40,134 nt of DNA from Bacteroidales bacterium (GCA_022837485.1 JALHHH010000015.1:18220-58353), one strand, 5' to 3'; positions 1-8,167 are shown, counted from the first letter of the stretch. The notes: generated by a model not told the origin, from the sequence alone. Program-made: numbers and translations.

Positions 1-1083
1 CCTTATCCGCGTCTGATGAACATTTCTGCCGTTGTAAATACCGCAGGAGCCAACTTTATGTTGCTCGGTCCGCGCGATACCATGATCAGCAGCACAAAAC
101 CCTTGATTGCCGTTGGGGCTACCCGAACCGGCTGCGGCAAGAGTCAGACCAGCCGCCGGATTATTGAAATCCTTATGGAAAAAGGCCTGAAGGTTGTTGC
201 CGTTCGTCACCCAATGCCATACGGCGACCTGAATGCCCAGAAAGTTCAGCGTTTTGCAACGGTTGAGGATCTGCATAAGCACAAATGCACCATCGAAGAG
301 ATGGAAGAATACGAGCCACATGTAGTCAGAGGCGATGTTATTTATGCCGGAGTGGACTATGAAGCCATACTTCGAGAAGCTGAGAAGGATTCTGCAGGAT
401 GCGACGTTATTCTATGGGATGGCGGTAACAATGACTTCCCGTTCTACAAGCCCGATCTTATGATCGGTGTTGCCGACCCCCTGCGTCCGGGAGCTGAAGT
501 AAGCTACTATCCCGGTGAAGTGGTAGCCCGGATGTCGGATGTGATTGTAATCAACAAAATTGATTCCGCCTCGCTCGACGATATCAACACCGTTCGCGAC
601 AACCTTGCTAAGATCAATCCAGGGGCCATAATTATTGATGGAGCATCTCCCCTGTCGGTCGACAAGCCTGAGCTCATCCGCGGCAAGAGAGTCCTGGTAG
701 TAGAAGACGGCCCCACACTAACCCATGGAGAAATGAAAATCGGAGCAGGAACAGTAGCAGCATTAAAATTTGGTGCTGCCGAACTGATCGACCCCCGCCC
801 CTACACCGTTGGCAAACTGAGCGAAACCTTCCGCATTTATCCCAACATCGGAACGCTGCTTCCGGCTATGGGTTACGGTGACGAGCAGGTTTCTGACCTT
901 GAGAAAACAATCGAAAACACTCCCTGCGATGCAGTTGTTATCGGCACACCGATCGATCTTGCCAGGGTCATTAAAATCAATAAGCCTACCGTAAAAGTCG
1001 GCTATGACCTTCAGGAAATCGGGACTCCTAACCTCACCCAGGTACTCGACGAGTTCGTCAAAAAACACAACTTGGTGAAATAG
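1..1083 (+). CDS. COG2403-family P-loop GTPase (cyclic 2,3-diphosphoglycerate synthetase-like), 5' end cut off
   Basis: The frame is open to the left edge, so the Met at 16 is internal and roughly the first 100 residues lie outside the window. A Walker A motif (GATRTGCGKS) lies near residues 33-42 of the visible part. It is followed by the family-typical stretches HPMPYGDL, YEPHVVRGDVIYAGVDYEA and WDGGNNDFPFYKPDL, and by NKID, a G4-like guanine-specificity motif. This matches the COG2403 predicted GTPases related to archaeal cyclic 2,3-diphosphoglycerate synthetase. In bacteria the substrate is not established, so the cDPG name should not be taken as function. The C-terminal half (VGKLSETFRIYPNIG onward) is also typical. 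The gene ends in a strong intrinsic terminator and is therefore probably transcribed separately from pyrB, although both point the same way. Confidence 0.85.
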   Translation, partial: PYPRLMNISAVVNTAGANFMLLGPRDTMISSTKPLIAVGATRTGCGKSQTSRRIIEILMEKGLKVVAVRHPMPYGDLNAQKVQRFATVEDLHKHKCTIEEMEEYEPHVVRGDVIYAGVDYEAILREAEKDSAGCDVILWDGGNNDFPFYKPDLMIGVADPLRPGAEVSYYPGEVVARMSDVIVINKIDSASLDDINTVRDNLAKINPGAIIIDGASPLSVDKPELIRGKRVLVVEDGPTLTHGEMKIGAGTVAALKFGAAELIDPRPYTVGKLSETFRIYPNIGTLLPAMGYGDEQVSDLEKTIENTPCDAVVIGTPIDLARVIKINKPTVKVGYDLQEIGTPNLTQVLDEFVKKHNLVK

Positions 1084-1088
1084 TCAAC

Positions 1089-1115
1089 AGCCCCGTTTAT
1101 CGGGGCTTTTTTTTT
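1089..1115 (+). terminator. Rho-independent terminator after the COG2403 GTPase
   Basis: A perfect 7-bp G/C stem (AGCCCCG, 1089-1095, with CGGGGCT, 1101-1107) encloses a 5-nt loop. A run of nine T begins at 1107. It lies directly after the stop codon at 1081-1083. Confidence 0.93.
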
Positions 1116-1156
1116 ACCGTTTTTCAACAATCATCCGAAGCAAAAAACCTGATAAG

Positions 1157-1164
1157 TATATTTG
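1157..1164 (+). promoter_or_regulatory. Bacteroidota -7 box (TATATTTG) for pyrBI
   Basis: TATATTTG matches the TAnnTTTG consensus and lies 33 bp upstream of the pyrB start, between the terminator and the gene. I see no convincing -33 TTG element. Confidence 0.55.
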
Positions 1165-1197
1165 TAAACCAATAACACAAAAACCCGCAACGAAAAC

Positions 1198-2106
1198 ATG
1201 AAAAACCGGAGTTTGATTTCAATTACCGATTACTCCAAGGATGAATATCTGAAAATCCTTGACCTGGCGGAGGAATTCGAAAAGAAGCCGACCCAGAATA
1301 TTTTAGGCGACTATGTAGTGGCTACGCTTTTTTTCGAACCTTCAACGCGTACCCGCCTGAGTTTTGAAAGCGCCGCTTCGCGACTTGGAGCAAAGGTCAT
1401 CGGATTTTCGGATGCTACAAGTTCCAGCGTATCAAAAGGAGAGTCGCTGAAAGATACCATCCTGACCGTATGCAGTTACAGCGATATTATTGTAATGCGT
1501 CATCCGCGCGAAGGCAGTGCGAGGTTTGCCAGTGAGGTTGCTTCCGTTCCTGTAATCAATGCAGGCGATGGCGGAAACCAGCACCCTACCCAGTGCTTGC
1601 TCGACCTTTATTCCATTCGAAAAACCCAGGGCAAACTCGACGGACTGAATGTTGCATTTGTAGGAGATCTGAAGTATGGGCGCACCGTGCATTCAAATGT
1701 AATGGCACTCTGCAACTTCAACACAACCTTCCACCTGGTCTCTCCGACGGAATTAAAACTTCCGAGCTATGTGAAGATGCACATCAAAAACAGCAACCTT
1801 GAGTATTATCAGTACACCGATCTGGCTGAAGTGATGCCCGTTGCCGATATTGTTTACATGACACGCATCCAGAGGGAGCGCTTCTCCGATCCCATAGAGT
1901 ATGAAAAGGTGAAGAATGCATACATACTGACAGCGTCGATGCTCGCCGGCTGCAAACCCAACATGCGGGTATTGCACCCTCTGCCAAGGGTAAACGAAAT
2001 TACCGAGGATGTGGATAATACTTCGCAGGCTTACTACTTCCAGCAGGCGCTCAACGGAGTATACGTAAGACAGGCATTGCTGGCTTCAATACTGGGTGTT
2101 AAATAA
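1198..2106 (+). CDS. pyrB: Aspartate carbamoyltransferase catalytic chain
   Basis: Catalyses carbamoyl phosphate + L-aspartate to N-carbamoyl-aspartate, the committed step of pyrimidine synthesis. The 302-residue length is normal for the family. The carbamoyl-phosphate site FFEPSTRTRLSFE is at about residues 48-60. HPTQCLLDL follows near 132-140 and the aspartate-binding HPLPR near 260. The start at 1198 gives the standard N-terminus and follows a -7 box. pyrI begins 29 bp downstream, so the two subunits of the class B holoenzyme are co-transcribed. No disruption is seen. Confidence 0.97.
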   Translation: MKNRSLISITDYSKDEYLKILDLAEEFEKKPTQNILGDYVVATLFFEPSTRTRLSFESAASRLGAKVIGFSDATSSSVSKGESLKDTILTVCSYSDIIVMRHPREGSARFASEVASVPVINAGDGGNQHPTQCLLDLYSIRKTQGKLDGLNVAFVGDLKYGRTVHSNVMALCNFNTTFHLVSPTELKLPSYVKMHIKNSNLEYYQYTDLAEVMPVADIVYMTRIQRERFSDPIEYEKVKNAYILTASMLAGCKPNMRVLHPLPRVNEITEDVDNTSQAYYFQQALNGVYVRQALLASILGVK

Positions 2107-2135
2107 ATCAGCCAACCAATCGAAAAACAAGAACA

Positions 2136-2603
2136 ATGAATAACGATAACATCAGGAAAGAGCTGGTTGTTTCAGCAATTGAAAACGGAACAGTGATCGA
2201 TCACCTGCCCGCCGGAAGTGTTTTCAGGGTTGTTAAAATGCTCAATCTTGAAAGCACCGACAAGCAGATTACCGTAGGAATCAACCTCGACAGCCATAAA
2301 TACGGCAAAAAGGGCATTATTAAAGTAGCAAACAAGTTTTTTGAAAGTGAGGATGTGAATAAAATTTCACTCATCGCACCCTCGGCTACTCTTATAGTTA
2401 TCAAAGATTATAAGGTAGTTGAAAAACGTAACGTAGAAATCCCCGATGAAATACGAAAGTTTGTGAAATGTGTTAATCCGAACTGCGTAACGAATCATCA
2501 GAACATTGCAACCCGCTTTTCCGTAATTGACAAGAAAGACCTCAAACTTCAATGTCATTATTGTGAAAAAATCACCGGTAAAAATACCATTGATATCCTT
2601 TAA
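2136..2603 (+). CDS. pyrI: Aspartate carbamoyltransferase regulatory chain
   Basis: Non-catalytic subunit that binds nucleotide effectors and gives PyrB allosteric control. The 155 residues comprise an N-terminal effector domain and a C-terminal zinc domain. The zinc ligands are visible as CVNPNC and, further on, CHYC (C-x4-C ... C-x2-C), the expected PyrI arrangement that contacts the catalytic chain. It follows pyrB after 29 bp and has no promoter box of its own, so translation from a pyrBI mRNA is expected. A long perfect hairpin lies just downstream. Confidence 0.95.
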   Translation: MNNDNIRKELVVSAIENGTVIDHLPAGSVFRVVKMLNLESTDKQITVGINLDSHKYGKKGIIKVANKFFESEDVNKISLIAPSATLIVIKDYKVVEKRNVEIPDEIRKFVKCVNPNCVTNHQNIATRFSVIDKKDLKLQCHYCEKITGKNTIDIL

Positions 2604-2615
2604 AGATTAAAAACC

Positions 2616-2660
2616 GTATTCTCCCCGCTGAGCCGGAATACCGGACAGCGGGGAGAATAC
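2616..2660 (+). terminator. Long hairpin between pyrI and the C1B peptidase gene
   Basis: Two perfect 15-nt arms, GTATTCTCCCCGCTG (2616-2630) and its complement (2646-2660), enclose an inner CCGG/CCGG stem with an AATA loop. The position suits a 3'-end structure for pyrBI. No T run follows on the plus strand, so it may act as an mRNA-stability or partial termination element. The next start codon is only 17 nt away. Confidence 0.6.
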
Positions 2661-2676
2661 ATTAATAGGCATCCCC

Positions 2677-3921
2677 ATGAAAAAGAACGTACTCCTGGCA
2701 TTTCTGTCGTGCACAATGCTGACGGCCGCTGCGCAACGCACCGATAAAGGAACATTTATCTCATATGAACCCGGCTATTTTCAGCAAACCATCCTTAAAG
2801 GAATAGAAAATTACGAACAGAAAAGTGAGAAGCAGGCGCTTTCCAAAACCTTCAAATTGAGTCATGAGAGCCTTTCAATTCCTTCCAACCGGCAGGAGTA
2901 TACCATCCATTGGCATCTGCCTCCCGTTTCTCAGGGCAACACCAACACCTGCTGGAGCTACTCAGCCATTTCAATGCTCGAATCGGAAATTTACCGGTTT
3001 ACACGGCAGGAAATTAAACTTTCGGAGATGTTTATCGCATACCACGAATACCTTGAGCGTGCCCGGCTGTTCGTGGAAACCAGGGGACAGATCTATGTCG
3101 GGGAAGGTTCCGAAATGAATGCCGTGATAAAAATCATTAAAAAGGAAGGCATACTTCCATATAATGCTTTCTCCGGACTAAAAGCAGGGCAAGAGTTTCA
3201 GAATCATGAAACGCTGTTTAACGAAGTAAAAGCATACCTCGAAGGCGTAAAAGCTTCGGGCGCATGGGACAGTGAGCGGGTTACCGCTACGGTAAAAAGC
3301 ATACTGAACCATCACATTGGCCAACCTCCGGCAACGGTGACGGTAAATGGCAAACAGCTTACACCGAAACAGTATCTGGACGAGGTTGTCCGACTGAATC
3401 CCGATGAATACGTGGACGTTATGTCGCTGATGCAGCAACCCTACTGGACACAGGCTGAATTTGAAGTGCCCGACAACTGGTGGCACGATGCAAGCTATTA
3501 CAACATCCCCCTGGATGATTACATGAAAGTACTGAAGAAAGCACTAAGGCAGGGACTTACCGTATCACTGGCAGGAGATGTTTCGGAAGCCGGTTTTCTG
3601 GCCCGGGAAGCAAATGCCGCACTTGTACCTGAATTTGATATTCCTTCATCCGGCATCAGCGAAGATGCACGGCAATTCCGGTTCAGCAACGGAACCACAA
3701 CCGACGACCATGGCATGCACGTTACCGGTTATTATGAAAAAGATGGCGTAACCTGGTTTCTGCTGAAAGACTCGGGTGCAGGTTCGCGGACGGGCGGACC
3801 GGAAAAAAACCCTAACTTTGGCTATTACTTCTTCCATGAAGATTATGTGAAACTTAAAATGATGACCTTCCTGGTACACCGGGATGCACTCAGAGATCTT
3901 ATCCCGCGTTTCAAAAGGTAA
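2677..3921 (+). CDS. Secreted C1B-type cysteine peptidase (bleomycin hydrolase/aminopeptidase C-like)
   Basis: The 414-residue product starts with a signal peptide (MKKNVLLAFLSCTMLTAAAQ), so it probably acts outside the cytoplasm. The papain-fold centre is visible: Gln86 (oxyanion hole) and the nucleophile Cys92 in SQGNTNTCWSYSA, and His348 in DDHGMHVTGYY. The position that is Asn in papain-like ENSWG motifs is Asp365 here (LLKDSGAG). I recall this DSGAG variant as typical of a Bacteroidota branch, so the protein need not be inactive. Bleomycin hydrolases are usually cytoplasmic hexameric aminopeptidases; an exported form suggests a periplasmic or cell-surface peptide-processing role. No clear promoter box; the gene follows the pyrI hairpin. 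Confidence 0.82.
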   Translation: MKKNVLLAFLSCTMLTAAAQRTDKGTFISYEPGYFQQTILKGIENYEQKSEKQALSKTFKLSHESLSIPSNRQEYTIHWHLPPVSQGNTNTCWSYSAISMLESEIYRFTRQEIKLSEMFIAYHEYLERARLFVETRGQIYVGEGSEMNAVIKIIKKEGILPYNAFSGLKAGQEFQNHETLFNEVKAYLEGVKASGAWDSERVTATVKSILNHHIGQPPATVTVNGKQLTPKQYLDEVVRLNPDEYVDVMSLMQQPYWTQAEFEVPDNWWHDASYYNIPLDDYMKVLKKALRQGLTVSLAGDVSEAGFLAREANAALVPEFDIPSSGISEDARQFRFSNGTTTDDHGMHVTGYYEKDGVTWFLLKDSGAGSRTGGPEKNPNFGYYFFHEDYVKLKMMTFLVHRDALRDLIPRFKR

Positions 3922-3964
3922 TCGACCGCCGAAAAGGTGTACTGAACTAAAATCGGAGCTCACC

Positions 3965-4609
3965 ATGACATCCCACATCCGGAAACTGATCAATGAGGGC
4001 GAACATCAGCAGCTCGACTTCAAATTTGGCATTTCCGACTCGAAAAAGATTGCCCGCTCTATTGCTGCCTTTGCAAATACCGATGGCGGAAGACTTCTTG
4101 TAGGCGTTAAGGACAATGGTACAATCGCCGGAGTACGCTCGGATGAAGAGTTTTATATGGTGGAAGCAGGCGCTGGACTATACTGCCGCCCGGAGGTGCA
4201 TTTTGAAATGAAGGAGTGGGAAGAAAACGGAAAAACCGTTCTTGAGATCATTATCCCCAAAAGCGATAAATCGCCGCACTCAGCACCGGACAAAGACGGG
4301 AATTACCGGGTTTACGTTCGGGTGGGCGATCAGAATTATCCGGCCAACGGAGTGCTGAAAAAGGTCTGGAAAAAGATGAAAGACCCCAAAGGAGTTTATA
4401 TTGAATACGGCACCACCGAACGAACCCTGCTTGCCTACCTGGAAGTGCATCAGAAAATAACGCTGTCGGCATTCCGTCGCATCGCAGGATATTCACTTCC
4501 CCGTTGCGAACACATTCTGGCCGATTTTATCGTCCTGAAAATTATTATGATGAACTATTCGGAAGCGGGAGTTTACTATTCGCTGAATCCGGATTTTAAA
4601 CTGGAATAA
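3965..4609 (+). CDS. AlbA_2 (Schlafen-type) putative DNA/nucleotide-binding protein
   Basis: The N-terminal 130 residues form an AlbA_2 domain: EGEHQQLDFKFGISDSKKIARS, then FANTDGGRLLVGVKDNG, the glycine-rich signature. A C-terminal stretch (TTERTLLAYLEVHQKITLSAFRRIAGY) looks like a winged helix. Such proteins are often annotated as ATP-binding or transcriptional regulators, but function is usually unknown. I chose the ATG at 3965 because it begins directly before the domain and has GGAG 7 nt upstream. An in-frame alternative at 3884 would overlap the preceding peptidase gene and adds non-domain residues. The product is 214 residues. It could be co-transcribed with the peptidase gene 43 bp upstream. 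Confidence 0.8.
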   Translation: MTSHIRKLINEGEHQQLDFKFGISDSKKIARSIAAFANTDGGRLLVGVKDNGTIAGVRSDEEFYMVEAGAGLYCRPEVHFEMKEWEENGKTVLEIIIPKSDKSPHSAPDKDGNYRVYVRVGDQNYPANGVLKKVWKKMKDPKGVYIEYGTTERTLLAYLEVHQKITLSAFRRIAGYSLPRCEHILADFIVLKIIMMNYSEAGVYYSLNPDFKLE

Positions 4610-4664
4610 GCGGCGAACCCATAAGGTTTAGTACTATTAATTCATTGTTAACAGTCATTACACC

Positions 4665-6296
4665 ATGAATATTCTTCTCATAGCATTAATCCTACTGGTA
4701 GCAGTTAATGTATTGCTCACCATTATCTTCCGGCAAAATAAGGCAGGAATCGCTGAACTTCCCGTTAAGGTAGAAACGCTTGCAGGCAGCCTCACGCGTC
4801 TGGAAGGAAACCTGAAAGAAGATTTCAGAGCCAACCGGGAGGAGAGTTCTGCTTCCGCCCGCGATAACCGCAGCGAAATGAGCAATTCGCTAAACAGCTT
4901 TAAGTCGGAGATGACAGAAAACCTAAGGCTTATTACCGAACAAAACCAGAAAGCGCTCGAAATGATTGTGCGTACGCTCGATGAAAAAATCGGCCATCTG
5001 ATCATAAAAGTTGATGAAAACAACAAAGAAAACCGTGAAACTCTCGTCTCCACTCTTAAAGAATTTACCCTGGAACAACGGGGTAAATTCGATGAACTGA
5101 AAGGTGAACAAAGGGAACTAACTACAAAAACGGTTGAACAGCTTGAAAAAATCACTGCTAAAGTTGAAGAGAAGCTGAATGCAATAAGTCAGCAGTCGCA
5201 GGCGGAAGCCAGGCAGATGCGTGAAGCGGTGGAGAAGGTTATAAAGGAGTTTCAAACATCCTTCGATAAAAATGTTGAGTCGTTCAATAACCTGCAGCGT
5301 GAAAAATTCGGACAGCTGGAAGAAAAGCAGCAGAAATTGGTTGAAAGCACCGAGAAGAAGCTGGAAGAAATGCGGCAGACCGTAGATGAAAAACTGCAGA
5401 AAACACTGAACGAACGTCTGGGGCAATCGTTTGAGCTGGTTGGCAAACAGCTTGAGAGCGTGCAGAAAGGTCTGGGCGAAATGCAAACCCTTGCTCAGGA
5501 TGTTGGCGGGCTAAAACGTGTTCTGAGTAACGTAAAAATGCGCGGAGGATTTGGCGAAGTCCAGCTTGCCATGCTTCTTGAACAGGTTCTCGCGCCGGAA
5601 CAATACGAAGCCAACGTAAGAACGAAAAAGAGCAGCAGCGATGTAGTGGAATTTGCCATTAAACTGCCGGGAAAAGACGACATAAGCGGAAACGTCTGGC
5701 TGCCTGTGGATGCAAAATTTCCCAGAGAAGCTTATGAGAGTCTGCAGATTGCCTATGAAAACGGAGAACCGGCACAGGTGGAAGCCGCACAGAAAATGCT
5801 CGAGGGCACTATTAAAAAGATGGCAAAGGACATCAGTGAAAAGTACATCGACCCGCCGGCCACCACCGATTTTGCCATAATGTTTCTACCTTTTGAAGGC
5901 ATCTATGCCGAGGTTGTCAGAAAAGCCAGCCTGCTCGAGGAGCTCCAGCGCAGCTATAAAGTTATTGTAACCGGCCCAACCACTCTGGCAGCCATCCTTA
6001 ACAGCCTGCAAATGGGCTTCAGAACCCTGGCAATCCAGAAACGAAGCTCGGAGGTCTGGAAAATCCTGGGAGCAGTAAAAAAAGAATTTGAAAACTTTGG
6101 CGGCATGCTCGAAAAAGCTCAAAAAAACATTCAGACTGCCAGCAACCAGATTGATGAAGTAATGGGCAAGCGAACCCGGGCAATTCAGCGAAGACTCAAG
6201 GGTGTGGAAATACTTGGTGAAGCTGAAACACAACTTATTTTACCCGACACAGGCGATGCCGGAAACGGAGATGAAGACGCCGAGACGGAGGCTTGA
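4665..6296 (+). CDS. rmuC: DNA recombination protein RmuC
   Basis: RmuC limits DNA inversions and rearrangements and has a predicted nuclease-like core. The 543 residues contain an N-terminal membrane helix (MNILLIALILLVAVNVLLTI) and a long coiled coil, roughly residues 30-270, rich in Glu, Lys and Gln. The conserved RmuC core follows at about residues 285-490: GGFGEVQLAMLLEQVL, LPVDAKFP, FLPFEGIYAEV, VTGPTTLAAILNSLQMGF and QKRSSEVWKILG. The length is typical. It stands alone, with perR next after about 210 bp containing a promoter box and a hairpin. Confidence 0.93.
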   Translation: MNILLIALILLVAVNVLLTIIFRQNKAGIAELPVKVETLAGSLTRLEGNLKEDFRANREESSASARDNRSEMSNSLNSFKSEMTENLRLITEQNQKALEMIVRTLDEKIGHLIIKVDENNKENRETLVSTLKEFTLEQRGKFDELKGEQRELTTKTVEQLEKITAKVEEKLNAISQQSQAEARQMREAVEKVIKEFQTSFDKNVESFNNLQREKFGQLEEKQQKLVESTEKKLEEMRQTVDEKLQKTLNERLGQSFELVGKQLESVQKGLGEMQTLAQDVGGLKRVLSNVKMRGGFGEVQLAMLLEQVLAPEQYEANVRTKKSSSDVVEFAIKLPGKDDISGNVWLPVDAKFPREAYESLQIAYENGEPAQVEAAQKMLEGTIKKMAKDISEKYIDPPATTDFAIMFLPFEGIYAEVVRKASLLEELQRSYKVIVTGPTTLAAILNSLQMGFRTLAIQKRSSEVWKILGAVKKEFENFGGMLEKAQKNIQTASNQIDEVMGKRTRAIQRRLKGVEILGEAETQLILPDTGDAGNGDEDAETEA

Positions 6297-6344
6297 GTCA
6301 GCATCAGCTAAAGTTAATTTTCTGCCGGACAACCTTTAAATCAG

Positions 6345-6352
6345 TACTTTTG
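6345..6352 (+). promoter_or_regulatory. Bacteroidota -7 box (TACTTTTG) for perR-dps-prx
   Basis: TACTTTTG matches TAnnTTTG. It lies about 160 bp upstream of the perR start, which would give a long 5' leader containing the hairpin at 6462-6489. Confidence 0.4.
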
Positions 6353-6461
6353 GATTCAGCAACCACCGACTGCACAAAGATTTCCTTCCTACATAAATAC
6401 CAACACCTTACACTTTCCAGGCCGGAATAATCGCATCTCCTAATAAATAATTTGTTTTTTC

Positions 6462-6489
6462 AGGGAGCAGATTGAACAATTTGCTCCCT
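6462..6489 (+). promoter_or_regulatory. 12-bp hairpin in the perR leader
   Basis: Arms at 6462-6473 and 6478-6489 pair over 12 bp (one G-U) around a GAAC loop; the outer 8 bp, AGGGAGCA/TGCTCCCT, are perfect. No T run follows, so it is not a standard terminator. It is more likely a leader RNA structure or an operator. Confidence 0.55.
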
Positions 6490-6492
6490 AAA

Positions 6493-6507
6493 TTGTATTT
6501 ATTACAA
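6493..6507 (+). promoter_or_regulatory. Candidate PerR/Fur-type operator TTGTA-N5-TACAA
   Basis: A perfect interrupted inverted repeat lies two bases before the ATG at 6510. It is A/T-rich and of Fur/PerR-box size (15 bp), consistent with autoregulation. This is inferred from position and symmetry only. Confidence 0.4.
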
Positions 6508-6509
6508 AC

Positions 6510-6974
6510 ATGGTTCAATTTCAAGGTAAAACCGAATCTGAAATGAAAATCGTACCGGAAATTATTCAAAAACTCACCGAAGCAGGGCTTAAGATAACGC
6601 CGCAAAGGGTTGCTGTAATGCAGACCCTGATGAAGCTTAAGAGTCATCCTACCGCGGAAGAGTTATATGCCGAGGTATCCAAAACAATTCCGGGTTTGTC
6701 GCCTACCACCATTTACAACACTCTTGACACTTTCGTTGACAGAGGACTGGTAAAGAGGGTAAAGACCGATCTGGATAGAATGCGGTACGACGCCATTACC
6801 GAACATCACCATCATCTTTATTGTGCAATATCTGACCGGATGGAGGACTACTTTGACCCTGAGCTCGATCGGATTCTGAGTGACTACTTCACGCGCAAAA
6901 AAATAAACGGATTTAATGTTACCGACATAAGGTTGCAGTTGATGGGAGACTTTGAAAATAAAGCGAAACAATAA
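6510..6974 (+). CDS. perR: PerR-like Fur-family peroxide-sensing repressor
   Basis: Fur-fold protein of 154 residues with a winged helix (GLKITPQRVAVMQTL, SPTTIYNTLDTFVDRGLV) and a dimerisation domain. Aligned to Bacillus subtilis PerR by motif spacing, every regulatory metal ligand is present: His46, Asp94, His100, His102 and Asp113, corresponding to H37, D85, H91, H93 and D104. The structural zinc site is not: only Cys105 remains, the partner is Ser108, and the C-terminal CxxC pair is absent. It heads a tight series with dps (20 bp) and prx (39 bp), with katG beyond, which strongly supports peroxide regulation. The start could instead be the ATG at 6543, which would put the 6493-6507 repeat fully in the leader. 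Confidence 0.85.
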   Translation: MVQFQGKTESEMKIVPEIIQKLTEAGLKITPQRVAVMQTLMKLKSHPTAEELYAEVSKTIPGLSPTTIYNTLDTFVDRGLVKRVKTDLDRMRYDAITEHHHHLYCAISDRMEDYFDPELDRILSDYFTRKKINGFNVTDIRLQLMGDFENKAKQ

Positions 6975-6994
6975 TCATAAAAAATCAGACAAAA

Positions 6995-7471
6995 ATGAAA
7001 AAACTGAACAAAATCGGCCTTGACGAGGCCAAATCAGCGCAGCTGATTGAAAAGCTCAACGATCTTTTAGCCAATTACCAGGTACTTTACCAGAATGCCC
7101 GGGGATTTCACTGGAACATCAAAGGCGAGAAATTTTTTGAACTTCATCTTAAGTTTGAAGAATTGTACAACGACCTTCAGATAAAAATTGATGAGATTGC
7201 CGAACGTATCCTCACCCTTGGAGGCACTCCAATTCATTCTTTTTCCGGCTATCTTAAAGTGGCCGAGATCAAGGCTGTAGAAAATGAAACCAATGGGGTG
7301 AAATGCGTCGGGCATATTCTGGATGCTTTTAAAACCCTGCTGGAAAAAGAACGTGAAATTCTCGAAATGTCCGCAGATCTGAACGATGAAGGAACCAATG
7401 CCATGGCGAGTGATTACATCCGTGAAAAGGAAAAACTTGTTTGGATGTATTCCGCATTCCTGGCTAAGTAA
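6995..7471 (+). CDS. dps: Dps-family ferritin-like DNA-protection protein
   Basis: Mini-ferritin that oxidises Fe(II) with H2O2 and stores it in a 12-mer, so blocking Fenton chemistry. The inter-subunit ferroxidase ligands keep the family spacing: His39 (GFHWN), His51, Asp66 and Glu70 in IDEIAERI. Length 158 is normal. It is preceded by perR and followed by prx in the same direction with short gaps, and is therefore probably controlled by PerR. The N-terminus has four Lys in its first 20 residues, which could allow DNA binding, but this is not certain. Confidence 0.95.
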   Translation: MKKLNKIGLDEAKSAQLIEKLNDLLANYQVLYQNARGFHWNIKGEKFFELHLKFEELYNDLQIKIDEIAERILTLGGTPIHSFSGYLKVAEIKAVENETNGVKCVGHILDAFKTLLEKEREILEMSADLNDEGTNAMASDYIREKEKLVWMYSAFLAK

Positions 7472-7510
7472 TCAACAACTTAATTAACAAACTAATCAAA
7501 AAAACTCGAC

Positions 7511-8158
7511 ATGAGCGAAGTAAAAAGTTTTCCGCTTATCGGTGACAAGATTCCCGACCTTACCGTACAAACAACCCATGGGGTAAAAAATCTCATCAGC
7601 GATTATGCCGGCAAATGGCTGGTTTTGTTCAGCCATCCGGCAGATTTCACCCCGGTATGTACCACTGAATTTGTTGCATTTGCGAAAAGGTACGATCAGT
7701 TTAAAGAGCTGAATGCCGAACTGCTTGGACTTTCCATCGACCAGATTTTCTCGCATATTAAGTGGGATGAATGGATTGAAGAAAAGCTGAACGTTCAGAT
7801 CCCCTTCCCTATCATAGCCGATTCTACCGGCAATGTTGCCATGGCCATGGGGATGATACATCCCGGCAAGGCTTCGGATACCGTACGTGCCGTCTTTCTT
7901 ATCGACCCCAATTCGGTGATTCGTATTATATTGTTCTATCCTCAGGAAATCGGGCGCAACATGGATGAAATTCTCCGTGCCCTGAAAGCGCTTCAGACAT
8001 CGGATGCCAATAAAGTTGCCATTCCTGCCGGATGGCCCAACAACGAACTGATCGGCGATCGCGTAATCATTCCTCCTGCAAAGGATGTTGAAACAGCTAA
8101 AAAGCGGCTGAAGGAATACGAATGCTACGACTGGTGGTTCTGCCATAAAAGTCTGTAA
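7511..8158 (+). CDS. Prx6-type peroxiredoxin with C-terminal CxxxxxC tail
   Basis: Reduces H2O2, alkyl peroxides or peroxynitrite through peroxidatic Cys50 in SHPADFTPVCTTEF (the PxxxTxxC motif). The 215-residue length, the long C-terminal domain and the tail CYDWWFC (Cys205, Cys211) resemble archaeal-type Prx6 thioredoxin peroxidases such as that of Aeropyrum. In those enzymes the tail cysteines take part in disulphide cycling, so this is probably not a strict 1-Cys enzyme. It is the third gene of the perR-dps-prx series and ends in a terminator-like hairpin. Confidence 0.93.
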   Translation: MSEVKSFPLIGDKIPDLTVQTTHGVKNLISDYAGKWLVLFSHPADFTPVCTTEFVAFAKRYDQFKELNAELLGLSIDQIFSHIKWDEWIEEKLNVQIPFPIIADSTGNVAMAMGMIHPGKASDTVRAVFLIDPNSVIRIILFYPQEIGRNMDEILRALKALQTSDANKVAIPAGWPNNELIGDRVIIPPAKDVETAKKRLKEYECYDWWFCHKSL

Positions 8159-8167
8159 TTGATTGAT

